Origin: Candidatus Peribacteria bacterium RIFCSPHIGHO2_02_FULL_49_16
GTDB taxonomy: Bacteria > Patescibacteriota > Gracilibacteria > Peribacterales > Peribacteraceae
Direction: 5' to 3'
NCBI GenBank assembly: GCA_001788955.1
Contig: MFXT01000023.1
Location: forward strand, 1 to 64,000
Length of the DNA: 64,000 bases
The notes under the pieces are model-generated. The model ran no database searches. It was given only the letters and a program-made list of their open reading frames with translations, and was not told the DNA's origin. Below are positions 7,809 through 18,094 of the stretch, one piece after another. Position numbers and translations under genes: made by a program. The stretch's first letter is position 1, and each line of letters begins with the position of its first letter.

Positions 7809-10135
7809 CAAACGTGCAGATTACCCTTGCGATCACCGGCATGCACTGTGCGAGTTGCAGTGCACTCATCACCCGCAAGCTCAAGAAGACTGCGGGGGTT
7901 GAGGAAGCGAATGTGAATTACGGTGCGAATAAAGCTCGCATCCGCTTCGATCCTGGCAAAGTTGACGAACAAGGTCTCATCGCCGCCGTGAAAGCGGCAG
8001 GTTACGGTGCGGCGATCGCGAATGAAAAGGACAGAGAGGCGGATAAAAAGCGGAGACTTGGGGAGATCGCCACCTATCGTTGGAAGTTCTGGATCGGTTT
8101 GCTCCTTAGTCTTCCAATGCTCTTCTTCATGGCACTGACGTTCGTACCGGAAAAGATGGTACCGCTTGCCATGAGCGCAGTCGAAGGGTGGATGGGAGTC
8201 GTTTCTCTTATTCTCGCAACACCTGTGCAATTCTGGCTTGGCTATGGCTTTTACCGTGGCTTCTGGTCAAGTCTCAAAATGGGAACATTCAGCATGGACA
8301 GTCTCATCGCGATCGGGACGTCCACTGCCTACTTCTACAGTCTTTGGAACTTCATCGTGCATGTCTTTGAGCACGGATCGCTCCTTGGGGAAGTCCACGA
8401 TCTCTACTTCGAGGTCGCGGCATTGCTCATCACGTTTGTCCTTCTTGGTAAATGGCTGGAGGCACGTGCGAAGGGTTCTACGAGTGAAGCGATCCAAAAA
8501 CTCATGGGGTTGCAGGCAAAAACTGCACGCATCCTCAAGGATGGACAACAAATGGATGTGCCGATTGAAGAAGTTCAGATGGGAGATATTGTTGTTGTCC
8601 GTCCCGGTGAAAAAATTCCTGTGGACGGCACTGTGACGAAAGGACTCTCATCCATCGATGAATCGATGCTTACCGGTGAAAGTATTCCCGTGGAAAAGAA
8701 GGAAGGAGACAAAGTATTCGGCGCAACGATGAACGGGCATGGGAGTATCGAGTTCCGCGCGGAAAAAGTGGGGAGTGAGACCGCGCTCGCACAGATCATC
8801 CGCTTCGTGGAGGAAGCCCAAGGAAGTAAGGCGCCGATACAGGCATTTGCCGATTGGGTATCTTCGTGGTTTGTTCCCGCCGTGATCGGCATCGCCATCC
8901 TCACGTTCGTTATCTGGATGTTCCTCGGTGCAACGGTAATTTTTGCTCTGTTGGCATTTGTCTCTGTAATTGTTATTGCTTGTCCATGTGCGCTGGGGCT
9001 CGCCACGCCCACAAGCATCATGGTCGCAACGGGCAAAGGTGCGGAATATGGCATCCTTATTCGCGGCGGCGAGCCGCTGGAGGCTGCGAAGAGAATCAAT
9101 ACGATAGTGTTTGATAAGACGGGGACATTGAGTAAAGGGAAGCCGGAGGTAACAAACATCGTTGCCTTTGAAGAATCAGAAGACGATGTCTTAAGAATTG
9201 CTGCCAGCTTGGAACAAGGTTCTGAACATCCACTCGCAGAGAGTATCGTGAAACACGCGAGGGAGAAGAGAACGACACTCGCTGCCGCCGAACATTTCAA
9301 GGCTATTCCCGGTCATGGCGTGGAAGGATCCATCGATGGAAAGAAGTACTTCCTCGGGAACCGCAAACTCATGCAGAAGATCGCCGTCTCTGAATTGGAA
9401 GCCGAAGAGCAGATGCAGGCACTCGAGGATGAGGGGAAGACCGCGATGTTGCTTGCTGATGAGAAGCACATCCTCGGTATCATTGCCGTTGCCGATATTC
9501 TCAAGGAAACTTCAAAAGAGGCCGTCGATCAACTCAAGCGAATGGAGATCGAGGTCTATATGATCACCGGAGACAACAAGCGTACAGCGCACGCGCTCGC
9601 GCGGGAGGCAGGTATCGAAAATATCCTTGCGGAAGTGCTTCCGGAAGATAAGGCAAACGAAGTCAAAAAGCTGCAATCCGCAGGTAAAAAGGTCGCGATG
9701 GTGGGCGATGGAATCAACGACAGTCCCGCGCTTGCGCAGGCCGATCTTGGAATTGCGATGGGTTCTGGCACAGACATTGCCATGGAGACCGGTGGGATTG
9801 TGCTTGTGAAAAATGATCTGCGCGATGTCGTGACCGCGATCCGTTTAAGCCGGGAGACGGTGAAAAAAATTCATCAGAACATGTTCTTCTCACTTTTTTA
9901 CAATGTCATCGGCATTCCGATTGCCGCCCGCGCTTTTGCATTTGCAGGGTTCATTCTGCGTCCGGAACTTGCCGGACTCGCGATGGCTTTTAGCTCTGTC
10001 TCTGTTGTCACGAACTCACTCCTTCTTAAAGGGTTTCATCCGCAAAAGCGAAACTGGGTATCGGATGTTGCGCCGATCATCATGGCCGCCGGCTTCACTG
10101 CCCTCTTTATTCTCTTTGCCAAGATCAGTTCCTGA
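7805..10135 (+). CDS. copA: Copper-translocating P1B-type ATPase
   Basis: N-terminal [11 protein letters not shown] ([13 protein letters not shown]), [13 protein letters not shown] motif ([11 protein letters not shown]), [10 protein letters not shown]. Confidence 0.96.
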   Translation: MTNVQITLAITGMHCASCSALITRKLKKTAGVEEANVNYGANKARIRFDPGKVDEQGLIAAVKAAGYGAAIANEKDREADKKRRLGEIATYRWKFWIGLLLSLPMLFFMALTFVPEKMVPLAMSAVEGWMGVVSLILATPVQFWLGYGFYRGFWSSLKMGTFSMDSLIAIGTSTAYFYSLWNFIVHVFEHGSLLGEVHDLYFEVAALLITFVLLGKWLEARAKGSTSEAIQKLMGLQAKTARILKDGQQMDVPIEEVQMGDIVVVRPGEKIPVDGTVTKGLSSIDESMLTGESIPVEKKEGDKVFGATMNGHGSIEFRAEKVGSETALAQIIRFVEEAQGSKAPIQAFADWVSSWFVPAVIGIAILTFVIWMFLGATVIFALLAFVSVIVIACPCALGLATPTSIMVATGKGAEYGILIRGGEPLEAAKRINTIVFDKTGTLSKGKPEVTNIVAFEESEDDVLRIAASLEQGSEHPLAESIVKHAREKRTTLAAAEHFKAIPGHGVEGSIDGKKYFLGNRKLMQKIAVSELEAEEQMQALEDEGKTAMLLADEKHILGIIAVADILKETSKEAVDQLKRMEIEVYMITGDNKRTAHALAREAGIENILAEVLPEDKANEVKKLQSAGKKVAMVGDGINDSPALAQADLGIAMGSGTDIAMETGGIVLVKNDLRDVVTAIRLSRETVKKIHQNMFFSLFYNVIGIPIAARAFAFAGFILRPELAGLAMAFSSVSVVTNSLLLKGFHPQKRNWVSDVAPIIMAAGFTALFILFAKISS

Positions 10136-10161
10136 TTTCTTTATTTCTTTTTCATTTCAGT

Positions 10162-10389
10162 ATGCGCTGTTCTCATCTCTGCATCGGTCTCATTCTCGTT
10201 GGAATCGGCGGTGCCGCCATCTTTGCGTACTCCGGTAATACACAAGCCGTTTACTTCCTATCAATTCTCCCTTTCCTCGCTTGCCCACTCATGTGTGTTT
10301 TCATGATGATGGGACACAAACGTGGAGATAAGGAATGTGATGCCCATAACAGAAAATCTGCTTCTCCCCGATCTCATGTGGAGAAGTAG
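10162..10389 (+). CDS. Small membrane protein, DUF2933-like
   Basis: Short double-TM protein with LPFLACPLMCVFMMMGHK, as in DUF2933 proteins of copper loci. Confidence 0.6.
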   Translation: MRCSHLCIGLILVGIGGAAIFAYSGNTQAVYFLSILPFLACPLMCVFMMMGHKRGDKECDAHNRKSASPRSHVEK

Positions 10390-10445
10390 CATCCTTGTCA
10401 TTTTTGCTCTCGGAAAACGTTTCTAATTCTTTCCTTTTTTTGCGT

Positions 10446-11315
10446 ATGCACATGAAATATCTCACCATCGGCCTACTGTTTCCTCTCCTCGCGGCGTGTG
10501 CTGGCGGCAATCCCGTTGCTTCGCTTAAAGCGAGTCATGTCCATGGCCTTGCCGTCGATCGAGGCGACAGCAATCGCGTGTACATTGCCACCCATGACGG
10601 TCTTTTTGCAGTGCAGAACAATACCGACCTTCAGCGAGTGGGTAGCAGCCGCGACGACTTCATGGGTTTCTCTCCGCACCCCATGGATTCAAACATTCTC
10701 TTTTCAAGCGGCCACCCAAAGGGCGGCGGCAATATCGGCTTCCAGCAATCAGATAACGGAGGCGAATCGTGGAAAAAGATCAGCAATGGCAATCCTGCCG
10801 GTCCCGCGGACTTCCACGCGATGATGGTGCATCCGGCAAATCCCAAACATATTTACGGTTGGTATAAGCTCCGCGTCCACCGCTCGCTTGATGGAGGGAA
10901 GACGTGGGAGATTCTTCAGAAGCAACCGCCGGAAATCTTAAGCTTCGCGGGTGATCCTCGTAATGAAAATGTCGTCTATATCGGGACGATCGGTAATCTT
11001 CTTATAAGCAGGGATGCAGGAGAGTCCTGGACGAGTATGACCAGTGCATTCATAAACGATGTCGTGTTCGATGTTGAAGCAGATGCGTCAACTGGTAACC
11101 TCTTCCTTGCGACGAGAGATAACGGCATCCAGCGTGTTTCACGAGGACAGGAGGGTGGGATACTCATCGAGGCAATTGGGAAACTCCCGGATGGCGACAT
11201 ACCGCAACATCTTGCGCTTGATCCGAAGAATGCAGCAACGATGTACGCCTTCGGTAAGTCCCACACGCTCTATAAGTCCGCGGATGGAGGGAAGACATGG
11301 CAGAAAGTGCTCTAA
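10446..11315 (+). CDS. BNR-repeat/F510_1955-like glycosyl hydrolase-fold lipoprotein
   Basis: Lipobox LLAACAGG; repeated SxDGGxxW (SDNGGESW, SLDGGKTW, SRDAGESW, SADGGKTW). Confidence 0.8.
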   Translation: MHMKYLTIGLLFPLLAACAGGNPVASLKASHVHGLAVDRGDSNRVYIATHDGLFAVQNNTDLQRVGSSRDDFMGFSPHPMDSNILFSSGHPKGGGNIGFQQSDNGGESWKKISNGNPAGPADFHAMMVHPANPKHIYGWYKLRVHRSLDGGKTWEILQKQPPEILSFAGDPRNENVVYIGTIGNLLISRDAGESWTSMTSAFINDVVFDVEADASTGNLFLATRDNGIQRVSRGQEGGILIEAIGKLPDGDIPQHLALDPKNAATMYAFGKSHTLYKSADGGKTWQKVL

Positions 11316-11331
11316 GTCGATTCCTCTTACA

Positions 11332-11361
11332 TTGAAAGTATTACATATGTAATACTTTCAA
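11332..11361. promoter_or_regulatory. Perfect 30-bp palindrome containing cop-box-like core TACATATGTA
   Basis: TTGAAAGTATTACATATGTAATACTTTCAA equals its own reverse complement; core fits the CopY cop-box TACANNTGTA; intergenic inside the copper locus. Confidence 0.75.
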
Positions 11362-11397
11362 CCGCATCCTCATGAAGCTCTTTTTCCCTTTCCTGCC

Positions 11398-11928
11398 ATG
11401 ACGCTTAAGCCCATCCGGCGCCTTCTTGTGGCAACCGTAATCCTCCAGAGCTTCCACATGCTCGAGCACGTTATCCAGGTGACGCAGATCAGTCTTGGGA
11501 TCAGCCCAGCAAATGGACTCATTGGTGCCTTCAACCTGGAGTGGGTCCACTTCCTCTACAACACAGCGTATTTCATATTGCTTCTCGTGCTATTCGTGAC
11601 GCTCATATGGAACCGTGTGCTCCTCTCACGCATCCCCCTCCGCATACCGATCTTCGCCGCTTTGCTCTTCTTAGTCACCCTGCAGGGCTATCACGTCATA
11701 GAGCACACTGCAAAACTCCAGCAACACCTCGCGACGGGGATGCAGGGAACGCCTGGCATTCTCGGTGTACACCTCAATCTCGCCTGGTTCCACTTCTTCC
11801 TGAACCTTGCCGTCTACCTCCCACTCCTCTTTGTTCTCTACGGACTTTGTAGAGTACTCCGAAGCACTGCACCCATCGGCACCTCTTTTCCCTGCCCTCG
11901 GAAGTGTGGTCTGTCAAAAGGCACGTGA
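11398..11928 (+). CDS. Membrane protein with repeated HxxEH helices, unknown
   Basis: Multi-TM; FHMLEHVIQ and YHVIEHTAK plus HF/HFF pairs; inside copper locus. Confidence 0.6.
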   Translation: MTLKPIRRLLVATVILQSFHMLEHVIQVTQISLGISPANGLIGAFNLEWVHFLYNTAYFILLLVLFVTLIWNRVLLSRIPLRIPIFAALLFLVTLQGYHVIEHTAKLQQHLATGMQGTPGILGVHLNLAWFHFFLNLAVYLPLLFVLYGLCRVLRSTAPIGTSFPCPRKCGLSKGT

Positions 11929-11942
11929 TAGAGTGTGTATTG

Positions 11943-13532
11943 ATGAAACCCTCTCTTGTTACTCTCATTTTCGTTCCTATTTTCCTCTCTGCCTGTACCG
12001 GCGGTCAGTACCGCTCCGGTGATCGGGGGTTTAGTGAACTTCCTCAAGCAGAAGCTACAAGAATTATCGAAGTGAATGACGGTGAGACTATTACCCTCAA
12101 TCCGGGCTTTGTGCGCAACTCCATCGATGGAAAGGAGTTTGCGATGTATGCGTATAACGGCCAAATCCCCGGGCCTCTGCTCAAAGTAGAACAGGGATCG
12201 ACCTTCACGGTGAACGTGAAAAATAACATCGATGTTCCGACGACGATTCACTGGCATGGTCTCCGTCTGGAAAACAAGTTCGATGGCACGGCAGGCGTCA
12301 CGCAGGAGGCCATCGAACCGGGGCAGAGTTTCATCTACACCGTAAAAGTGCCGGATGAAGGAATGTTCTGGTACCACCCGCACGTCCGCGAGGATCTGCA
12401 GCAGGACATGGGTCTCTATGGCAATCTGTGGGTCGTTCCGAAAGATAGCAATCTCTATAATCCGGTGAATCGTGAGGAAGTCGTCATGCTCGATGACATT
12501 CTGCTCAATGATGGATTGCCGGTGCCGTATGGCGAGAAGGAAGCCGATCATGCACTCATGGGACGGTTCGGGAACACGATGTTTACAGGTGGAAAGACTG
12601 AATACAACCTTTCTGTCTCGCGCGGGTCGGTCGTCCGTTTCTCTCTGACGAACACCGCGAACACCCGCACCTTCAACGTGCGCTTCGGGGACGCGAAAAT
12701 GAAGTTGGTTGCCGGAGATGCCGGAAGGCATGAACAAGAGCAATTCATCGATTCCATTCTACTTTCGCCATCCGAGCGAGCGGTCGTGGAAGTCCTCTTC
12801 GATGAAGCTGGAACGTATACAATGGAACAAGTAACTCCCAAGCAGACAGCGACGCTCGGCACGGTTGCTGTCTCCACTAGTGCCGCATCTCCCTCGTATG
12901 CGGAGACATTCTCGACGCTACGGCAAAGCAGCAATGTCGTTGCCGATATTGATACGTACCGCCCATTCTTTGATAAACCTGTGGATAAGACGATCCACCT
13001 CTCCGTCGAGTCGATGATGGCGCAGATGATGCAACAAGGGAGCGGCACGCAGCATGGAGGAGGACATGGCGGCAGTACGACACAGGAAGAGAGTAACGAG
13101 GGAATCGAGTGGGAAGACCCGATGCCGCAGCAGAACGCCATGTCCACAAAGCACAATACGAAGTGGAAATTCATTGATGAAACATCGGCTGCCGAGAACA
13201 TGGACATCGCCTACAACTTTAAGGTTGGTGATACAGTGAAGATCCGTTTGGTGAATGACCCCACTTCGCCCTCCGGGCTTCGCGGGGCAAGCAAGGGGTC
13301 GAACCATCCTATGCAGCATCCGATCCACTTTCACGGGCAGCGGTTCCTCGTGCTTACGGTCGACGGCGAATCAAATAAGAACTTGGTGTGGAAGGACACG
13401 GTGCTCGTCGAAAAGGGTCAGAGCGTCGATATCCTTCTCGATGCGAGCAATCCCGGTGACTGGATGTTCCACTGTCACATCGCGGAGCACCTGACGAACG
13501 GGATGATGGGGATGCTCCGGGTAAAGGAGTGA
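11943..13532 (+). CDS. Multicopper oxidase (lipoprotein)
   Basis: Lipobox FLSACTGG; TIHWHGLR, WYHPHVRE, HPIHFHGQRF, HCHIAEHLTNGMMG copper ligands. Confidence 0.95.
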   Translation: MKPSLVTLIFVPIFLSACTGGQYRSGDRGFSELPQAEATRIIEVNDGETITLNPGFVRNSIDGKEFAMYAYNGQIPGPLLKVEQGSTFTVNVKNNIDVPTTIHWHGLRLENKFDGTAGVTQEAIEPGQSFIYTVKVPDEGMFWYHPHVREDLQQDMGLYGNLWVVPKDSNLYNPVNREEVVMLDDILLNDGLPVPYGEKEADHALMGRFGNTMFTGGKTEYNLSVSRGSVVRFSLTNTANTRTFNVRFGDAKMKLVAGDAGRHEQEQFIDSILLSPSERAVVEVLFDEAGTYTMEQVTPKQTATLGTVAVSTSAASPSYAETFSTLRQSSNVVADIDTYRPFFDKPVDKTIHLSVESMMAQMMQQGSGTQHGGGHGGSTTQEESNEGIEWEDPMPQQNAMSTKHNTKWKFIDETSAAENMDIAYNFKVGDTVKIRLVNDPTSPSGLRGASKGSNHPMQHPIHFHGQRFLVLTVDGESNKNLVWKDTVLVEKGQSVDILLDASNPGDWMFHCHIAEHLTNGMMGMLRVKE

Positions 13533-13551
13533 TGGGTTATGATGAGAGTGT

Positions 13552-14283
13552 ATGTATGGAACACGTGAGCGTTATCGTGAATTGGATGCCCTTCGGGGAA
13601 TCGCGGTTCTGTGTATGATCGCGTATCATTTCTTCTTTGATCTTGCGTACTTTTATGGGTATGACATCCCGATATATACAGGGGCATGGAAATTATTTGC
13701 GCGTGGAACGGGAGTACTGTTTCTGCTGGTTGTGGGGATCTGTTTTATGATTTCGTGGGAGAGGACAATGAAAGAAAAAAGAATCATAAAAACACTCAAA
13801 CGGGGGATGATTATTTTTTCGGGGGGGATGATCATTTCGGCGGTGACATGGATCATTGCTCCGCATGCATTTGTAAAGTTTGGAATTTTGCATCTCATTG
13901 GCATCAGTGCACTGTTGCAGCCGGTTTTTTCGGTTTTCAAAAGTTGGAATGTCCTTATCGGACTGCTGTTTGTGATTGTGGGGATTTCGTTTACGAAGAA
14001 GACCGTTAACTCATTACTGCTGTTTCCATTCGGCCTTGAGTATCCAGGGATGCAATCTCTTGATTATTATCCGCTCTTCCCGTGGTTTGGGGTGATTCTT
14101 TTGGGAATGGCTCTTGGTCAGTGGCTGTATCGGCCCATGCGGCATCGTGTTCTTACATCGCTCGGGTCCCTCGCATATCCGCTGCCACTCCTTTGGTGCG
14201 GGCGCCGCGCGCTTCTTCTGTACTTCTTTCATCAGCCGGTGATTCTTCTTTTCCTTCGTTTTTTGATATACTCACATCGCTAG
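13552..14283 (+). CDS. DUF1624 / heparan-alpha-glucosaminide acetyltransferase-like membrane protein
   Basis: N-terminal RYRELDALRGIAVLCMIAYHFFFDL and multi-TM layout. Confidence 0.8.
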   Translation: MYGTRERYRELDALRGIAVLCMIAYHFFFDLAYFYGYDIPIYTGAWKLFARGTGVLFLLVVGICFMISWERTMKEKRIIKTLKRGMIIFSGGMIISAVTWIIAPHAFVKFGILHLIGISALLQPVFSVFKSWNVLIGLLFVIVGISFTKKTVNSLLLFPFGLEYPGMQSLDYYPLFPWFGVILLGMALGQWLYRPMRHRVLTSLGSLAYPLPLLWCGRRALLLYFFHQPVILLFLRFLIYSHR

Positions 14284-14424
14284 CGACTGCCTGCCCCTTT
14301 GACAGAGATTGTGGGGCTGCCAACAACGAAATCGCGGGCGTATTGCTTTGCATTTTATGTATGGGTAAGATTGATTTATTGCTCTTTCTTACACTGTTTC
14401 TCTAACTTTCAAAGGGAGGATGTC

Positions 14425-14943
14425 ATGCTGAAACATGTCTGTCTGGTCTTCGTATTTCTGTTTGGAAATCTGGCGTTGGCGGCCGATACCAAAGAGCCCG
14501 CACCACCTGTGGAGACCGACGTACAGATTCATCGCAAAGGCAATGAAATTCGGGTCGATCTCAAGAATGTGCGCATTCTGTGGCTCGACTTGTACCGTTA
14601 TCAATTGAGTGTCAATAAGGTCGCGGAGGCCGAGATTATACTCATCATTGACCTTTACGATCGCACGACCGGTGCAACGATCGTCGGTCCCGTGCGGATG
14701 TATCGTGCAAAATCAGTACATATCCGCGGGGTTTTCATGACAAAGTTGGAGTACAAGGATGGAATCCTGATCGATTCCGTCGGAGAGGAGTACATGTTGC
14801 ACGAAGGATCTTCTCACAGTTCTGCCAAGAACATCGCCATCGAGGGAACGTTCGAATGGAAAGATGGCGAAATGATGTACCTTACGGAAAAATCCGGTCG
14901 TGTCTGGAAGCGCTCTGTCCGCGAGATACCCACAAAGAAGTAG
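14425..14943 (+). CDS. Secreted protein of unknown function
   Basis: Signal peptide MLKHVCLVFVFLFGNLALAAD; SD-like AGGGAGGA just upstream. Confidence 0.6.
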   Translation: MLKHVCLVFVFLFGNLALAADTKEPAPPVETDVQIHRKGNEIRVDLKNVRILWLDLYRYQLSVNKVAEAEIILIIDLYDRTTGATIVGPVRMYRAKSVHIRGVFMTKLEYKDGILIDSVGEEYMLHEGSSHSSAKNIAIEGTFEWKDGEMMYLTEKSGRVWKRSVREIPTKK

Positions 14944-14946
14944 ATC

Positions 14947-15705
14947 TCATATACGGGGAGCTGATACGTCAGTTCCCCTCTTTTTGCTCTTCCTTTTGTT
15001 CCATCGATAAATCGGAACGTTCAATGCACGTTGGATTTTGGCGATTGCTTCGTTATGAATGTACATAACTATTTCTTGGCTTAGGCCCATTGCCTGTCCA
15101 ATATCGGATATGGTTCGATAATGAAAATAACGCTGTAAGAGAACCTCTCTTTGCCTGTCAGAACACACTGACAATGCTGTATGGATCATATCTGCTTCCT
15201 CTGCAATAACAGCCGGGTCTTTTTCACGACCGTTTCCTTCCTCCTTGTCTATTGCGTTCAAAGAAACAGTTGTAAAGCATTGTTGTATGCGTGTGATAGC
15301 AATTGCTGTTGATCGGCAACACCTATATTTGGCACACAGTGTTTCAACTGAAAGTCGGTCATCTTCTTCCTCCATCATTTTTACAAGTGTACCAATTGGT
15401 CGACTATAGGGCATTGTGGCTCTCACAGCCTCGAGTATCTGTCCTCTGATATGTTTTTTGACAAATACTTCAAGATTTTCTCCATTCTGCGGTTTGAATG
15501 TGCGCAGAGCTCGTCCAATACCGGTCACACCTTCGGACACGCAGTCATCCATAGTTATAAGAGCATTTTTGGTTTTTTGAACAACCTGACTCGCGACATA
15601 TCGAATATATGGAAGCATTTGATGCATGAGCATTTCCCACATTTCTTTCTTGTCTTGTTCATGTTGTTTCTGATGTTCCATAGATGACACAGGAATATCT
15701 ATCAT
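14947..15705 (-). CDS. RNA polymerase sigma-70 family factor
   Basis: Region 2-like (DDCVSEGVTGIGRALRTF) and region 4-like (LSVCSDRQREVLLQRYFHYRTISDIGQAMGLS); start at MIDIPVSS with upstream AGGGAGAG. Confidence 0.8.
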   Translation of the reverse strand: MIDIPVSSMEHQKQHEQDKKEMWEMLMHQMLPYIRYVASQVVQKTKNALITMDDCVSEGVTGIGRALRTFKPQNGENLEVFVKKHIRGQILEAVRATMPYSRPIGTLVKMMEEEDDRLSVETLCAKYRCCRSTAIAITRIQQCFTTVSLNAIDKEEGNGREKDPAVIAEEADMIHTALSVCSDRQREVLLQRYFHYRTISDIGQAMGLSQEIVMYIHNEAIAKIQRALNVPIYRWNKRKSKKRGTDVSAPRI

Positions 15706-15748
15706 ATTTTCTCTCCCTGCCTCTCCTCTCTCCTCACCGGCTTTCGCC

Positions 15749-15775
15749 CAGCTCTTTGTTAAAAAGAGCTGGGCT
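15749..15775. repeat. Strong inverted repeat/hairpin
   Basis: CCCAGCTCTTTgttaAAAAGAGCTGGG; no T-tract on either side. Confidence 0.6.
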
Positions 15776-15793
15776 ACGACCGACATATTTCAC

Positions 15794-16075
15794 TTAAGCA
15801 GCGTTACGCTGGTTCATGAAACACTCCTTGCAGAGAACAGGCTTACCGCCTTCCTCAACAGGACGTGGCTTGAACGGTACCTGACAAGCGGAACCGCATT
15901 CCGCACAGACAGCATCGTGCATTTCGCGGGGACCGCGATCAGACTTGCGTGCCTGACGACAAGACTTACAGCGCTTCGGAGCGCTCAATTGTTTGGAGGC
16001 GTAGAACTCCTGTTCGGCTTCGGTGAAGTCGAATGTAGCTCCACAATCTCCACAGGTGATCTGCTGATCAGCCAT
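15794..16075 (-). CDS. Zinc-ribbon domain protein
   Basis: CGDCGATFDFT, CKSCR, CAECG, CKEC motifs. Confidence 0.8.
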   Translation of the reverse strand: MADQQITCGDCGATFDFTEAEQEFYASKQLSAPKRCKSCRQARKSDRGPREMHDAVCAECGSACQVPFKPRPVEEGGKPVLCKECFMNQRNAA

Positions 16076-16251
16076 ACGAGAAAAGAAAAATGGATAGAAA
16101 GGTCTACTGACCGTACCTTCTTCCAGTTTTCTCGGATAACCGATTTTCTGCCCGAAGGACGTTCTGTAGCTGGCGCCAGTGTATAGAAACGGCTTTCTCT
16201 TGCCAAGACTATTTATCCCCCTCTAAAAGGGTCTTTAGGTACTCTCCCGCC

Positions 16252-16884
16252 TTATTCTGAAATTGATATGGGAGATCTTCTTTCCGCATATACTCGAATG
16301 AGAACTGCGGCGATGACACAACCGAGAAAGTTGAAGACGAGATCCCATCCCGTATTGATGTATCCGCCGACATTGGTTTCCGGAAGCAGCAATACGGCAA
16401 AGAATTCAATCATTTCGTTGAATGCCCCCAGCCCCATTCCCGCAAGTACGCAAAAGAGAAGTACACCACCGGATGTCACGCTCCTGCGAAGGAGTAGTTT
16501 AAGAGCCCACCAGCAGATGAGCGTCGCCACGCCGAATCCGTATGCATGAACCAATTGATCATATTTTAAAAGATCCGTGAATACCCACAAGCTATAAAGC
16601 ACCTGTTTCCCGCCATCGGTCGCCCACCCTGCCGGTACAGGAAAAAGTCCTCCCGCCATATGAAGAAGGCCCCACACACTCAACGCCCAGAGCATCGAGA
16701 TGGGCAGATGAATCTTGATCCGCAATGCCACTGCCACAAAAGCAAATGCGAAAACAACGAAAATATACAAGACAAATTCCCAGTTCTGGAGCCGTAAAGC
16801 GGCAAGGATCGCGATGACAAGATACATTCCGGTAAAGCATCCGACGGCGCCGAGTGTCTGTACGTGTGTTCTTTGCATAGGCAC
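16252..16884 (-). CDS. Multi-TM membrane protein, DUF2238-like
   Basis: Multi-pass hydrophobic profile; DQLVHAYGFG and FNEMIEFFA acidic/His residues in TM context. Confidence 0.55.
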   Translation of the reverse strand: MPMQRTHVQTLGAVGCFTGMYLVIAILAALRLQNWEFVLYIFVVFAFAFVAVALRIKIHLPISMLWALSVWGLLHMAGGLFPVPAGWATDGGKQVLYSLWVFTDLLKYDQLVHAYGFGVATLICWWALKLLLRRSVTSGGVLLFCVLAGMGLGAFNEMIEFFAVLLLPETNVGGYINTGWDLVFNFLGCVIAAVLIRVYAERRSPISISE

Positions 16885-16924
16885 AGTATGCCATACTACA
16901 TACGATGCGTTTTTATTCTCTATT

Positions 16925-17206
16925 ATGCCTCGCTTCGATTTTCACTGTACGGCTTGTAACAAAACATTTGAAGAAACGCTTCCCTTTGGATCAAAGGATA
17001 TTCCTCCCTGTCCGATCTGTCACAAAAAAACATTTGTCGAGAAGCAGATGACGCCGCCATTGGGCATTCACTTCAAAGGGGGCGGGTTTTATAAGACGGA
17101 AGAAAAGCGGGAACCAGAAAAAGGAAGACGGGAATCAGAAAAAAAAGAGGAGAAAATTGTCAAAAATGAAGAAAAGAAGCCGGAAAAGAAGGGTACTGAT
17201 AAGTAG
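16925..17206 (+). CDS. FmdB-family zinc ribbon protein
   Basis: MPRFDFHCTACNKTFEETLPFGSKDIPPCPICHKKTFVEKQMTPP; charged Lys/Glu tail. Confidence 0.8.
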   Translation: MPRFDFHCTACNKTFEETLPFGSKDIPPCPICHKKTFVEKQMTPPLGIHFKGGGFYKTEEKREPEKGRRESEKKEEKIVKNEEKKPEKKGTDK

Positions 17207-17242
17207 CTTATTTATAAATAGTATGGTAAAATACTGTTAGAG

Positions 17243-18094
17243 ATGGTTATAAACAAAAATACAACAATGAAGAAGACATTTCGACACTTCATGGAGATCC
17301 TCATCAATCTCTCCAATGGTGCGCTCTTGTCAATATGGATGGGGGCAACATTCGGTTTTGCTATCTTCTATTGGCTAATGGCTCATTATATGCCCGAGCA
17401 CGGCCCCACCATCATCGCCCATTCAACCTCGTCATGGGAAGCGTTCGGCAACAGTCTGTATTTCAGTATCATCACCGCAACCTCCACGGGCTATGGCGAC
17501 ATAGTTCCCATAGGATTCTCCAAATTCCTCGCAAGCATCCAGTCAATCATTTCACTCTCAACATTCGCCATTCTCATCACCAAGCTCGTCTCACGAAATC
17601 AGGACGTCGCCCTGCAACAGGTTCAGCGCTTGACATCGGAAGAGAGTCTACACAATCTCTTCGAGGAATTCTTCCTCATTCGCAAAGACTGTGACAGGTT
17701 CATGCAGGAAATCGACGAACATAACATCATGTCTGCACAACACTGGAACGATCTTCTTATGGCCTACGAGCGATTTCAGGCATTCTTCAGTGAAGTCCCG
17801 AGTTTCTATACAGAAGCCGTTCACTTCTACTCCATTGACTCCCGAAGAGAAAAAGTACTCATCGAAGCAGTGCGTCGGACCCTGCATCGTATGACTCTCC
17901 TTCTTCAAACCATGGATCGCCGAACAGTCGATTGGAAAACACATGAAGATCACATGAAAAAATTCCTGGAACTTCTGGAGACGACAAAGCGCACATTCGT
18001 ACACTGGCAGGAAAACATTCCCGAAGAACGAAGCGGTTCTCTTAAAGAGATTGAAGAATCTATCCAAAAACTCCAATCTTTTACAAGCAATTAA
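17243..18094 (+). CDS. Potassium channel-like ion channel protein
   Basis: Selectivity filter TATSTGYGDIVPIG between two TM segments. Confidence 0.85.
   Translation: MVINKNTTMKKTFRHFMEILINLSNGALLSIWMGATFGFAIFYWLMAHYMPEHGPTIIAHSTSSWEAFGNSLYFSIITATSTGYGDIVPIGFSKFLASIQSIISLSTFAILITKLVSRNQDVALQQVQRLTSEESLHNLFEEFFLIRKDCDRFMQEIDEHNIMSAQHWNDLLMAYERFQAFFSEVPSFYTEAVHFYSIDSRREKVLIEAVRRTLHRMTLLLQTMDRRTVDWKTHEDHMKKFLELLETTKRTFVHWQENIPEERSGSLKEIEESIQKLQSFTSN

Noticed and set aside
8575-9300. 241-aa minus-strand ORF opposite copA
   Set aside because: Antisense to conserved P-type ATPase catalytic domains.
11838-12743. 301-aa minus-strand ORF opposite the multicopper oxidase
   Set aside because: Lies antisense to a clearly conserved gene and shows no recognisable motif; explained by codon bias on the sense strand.
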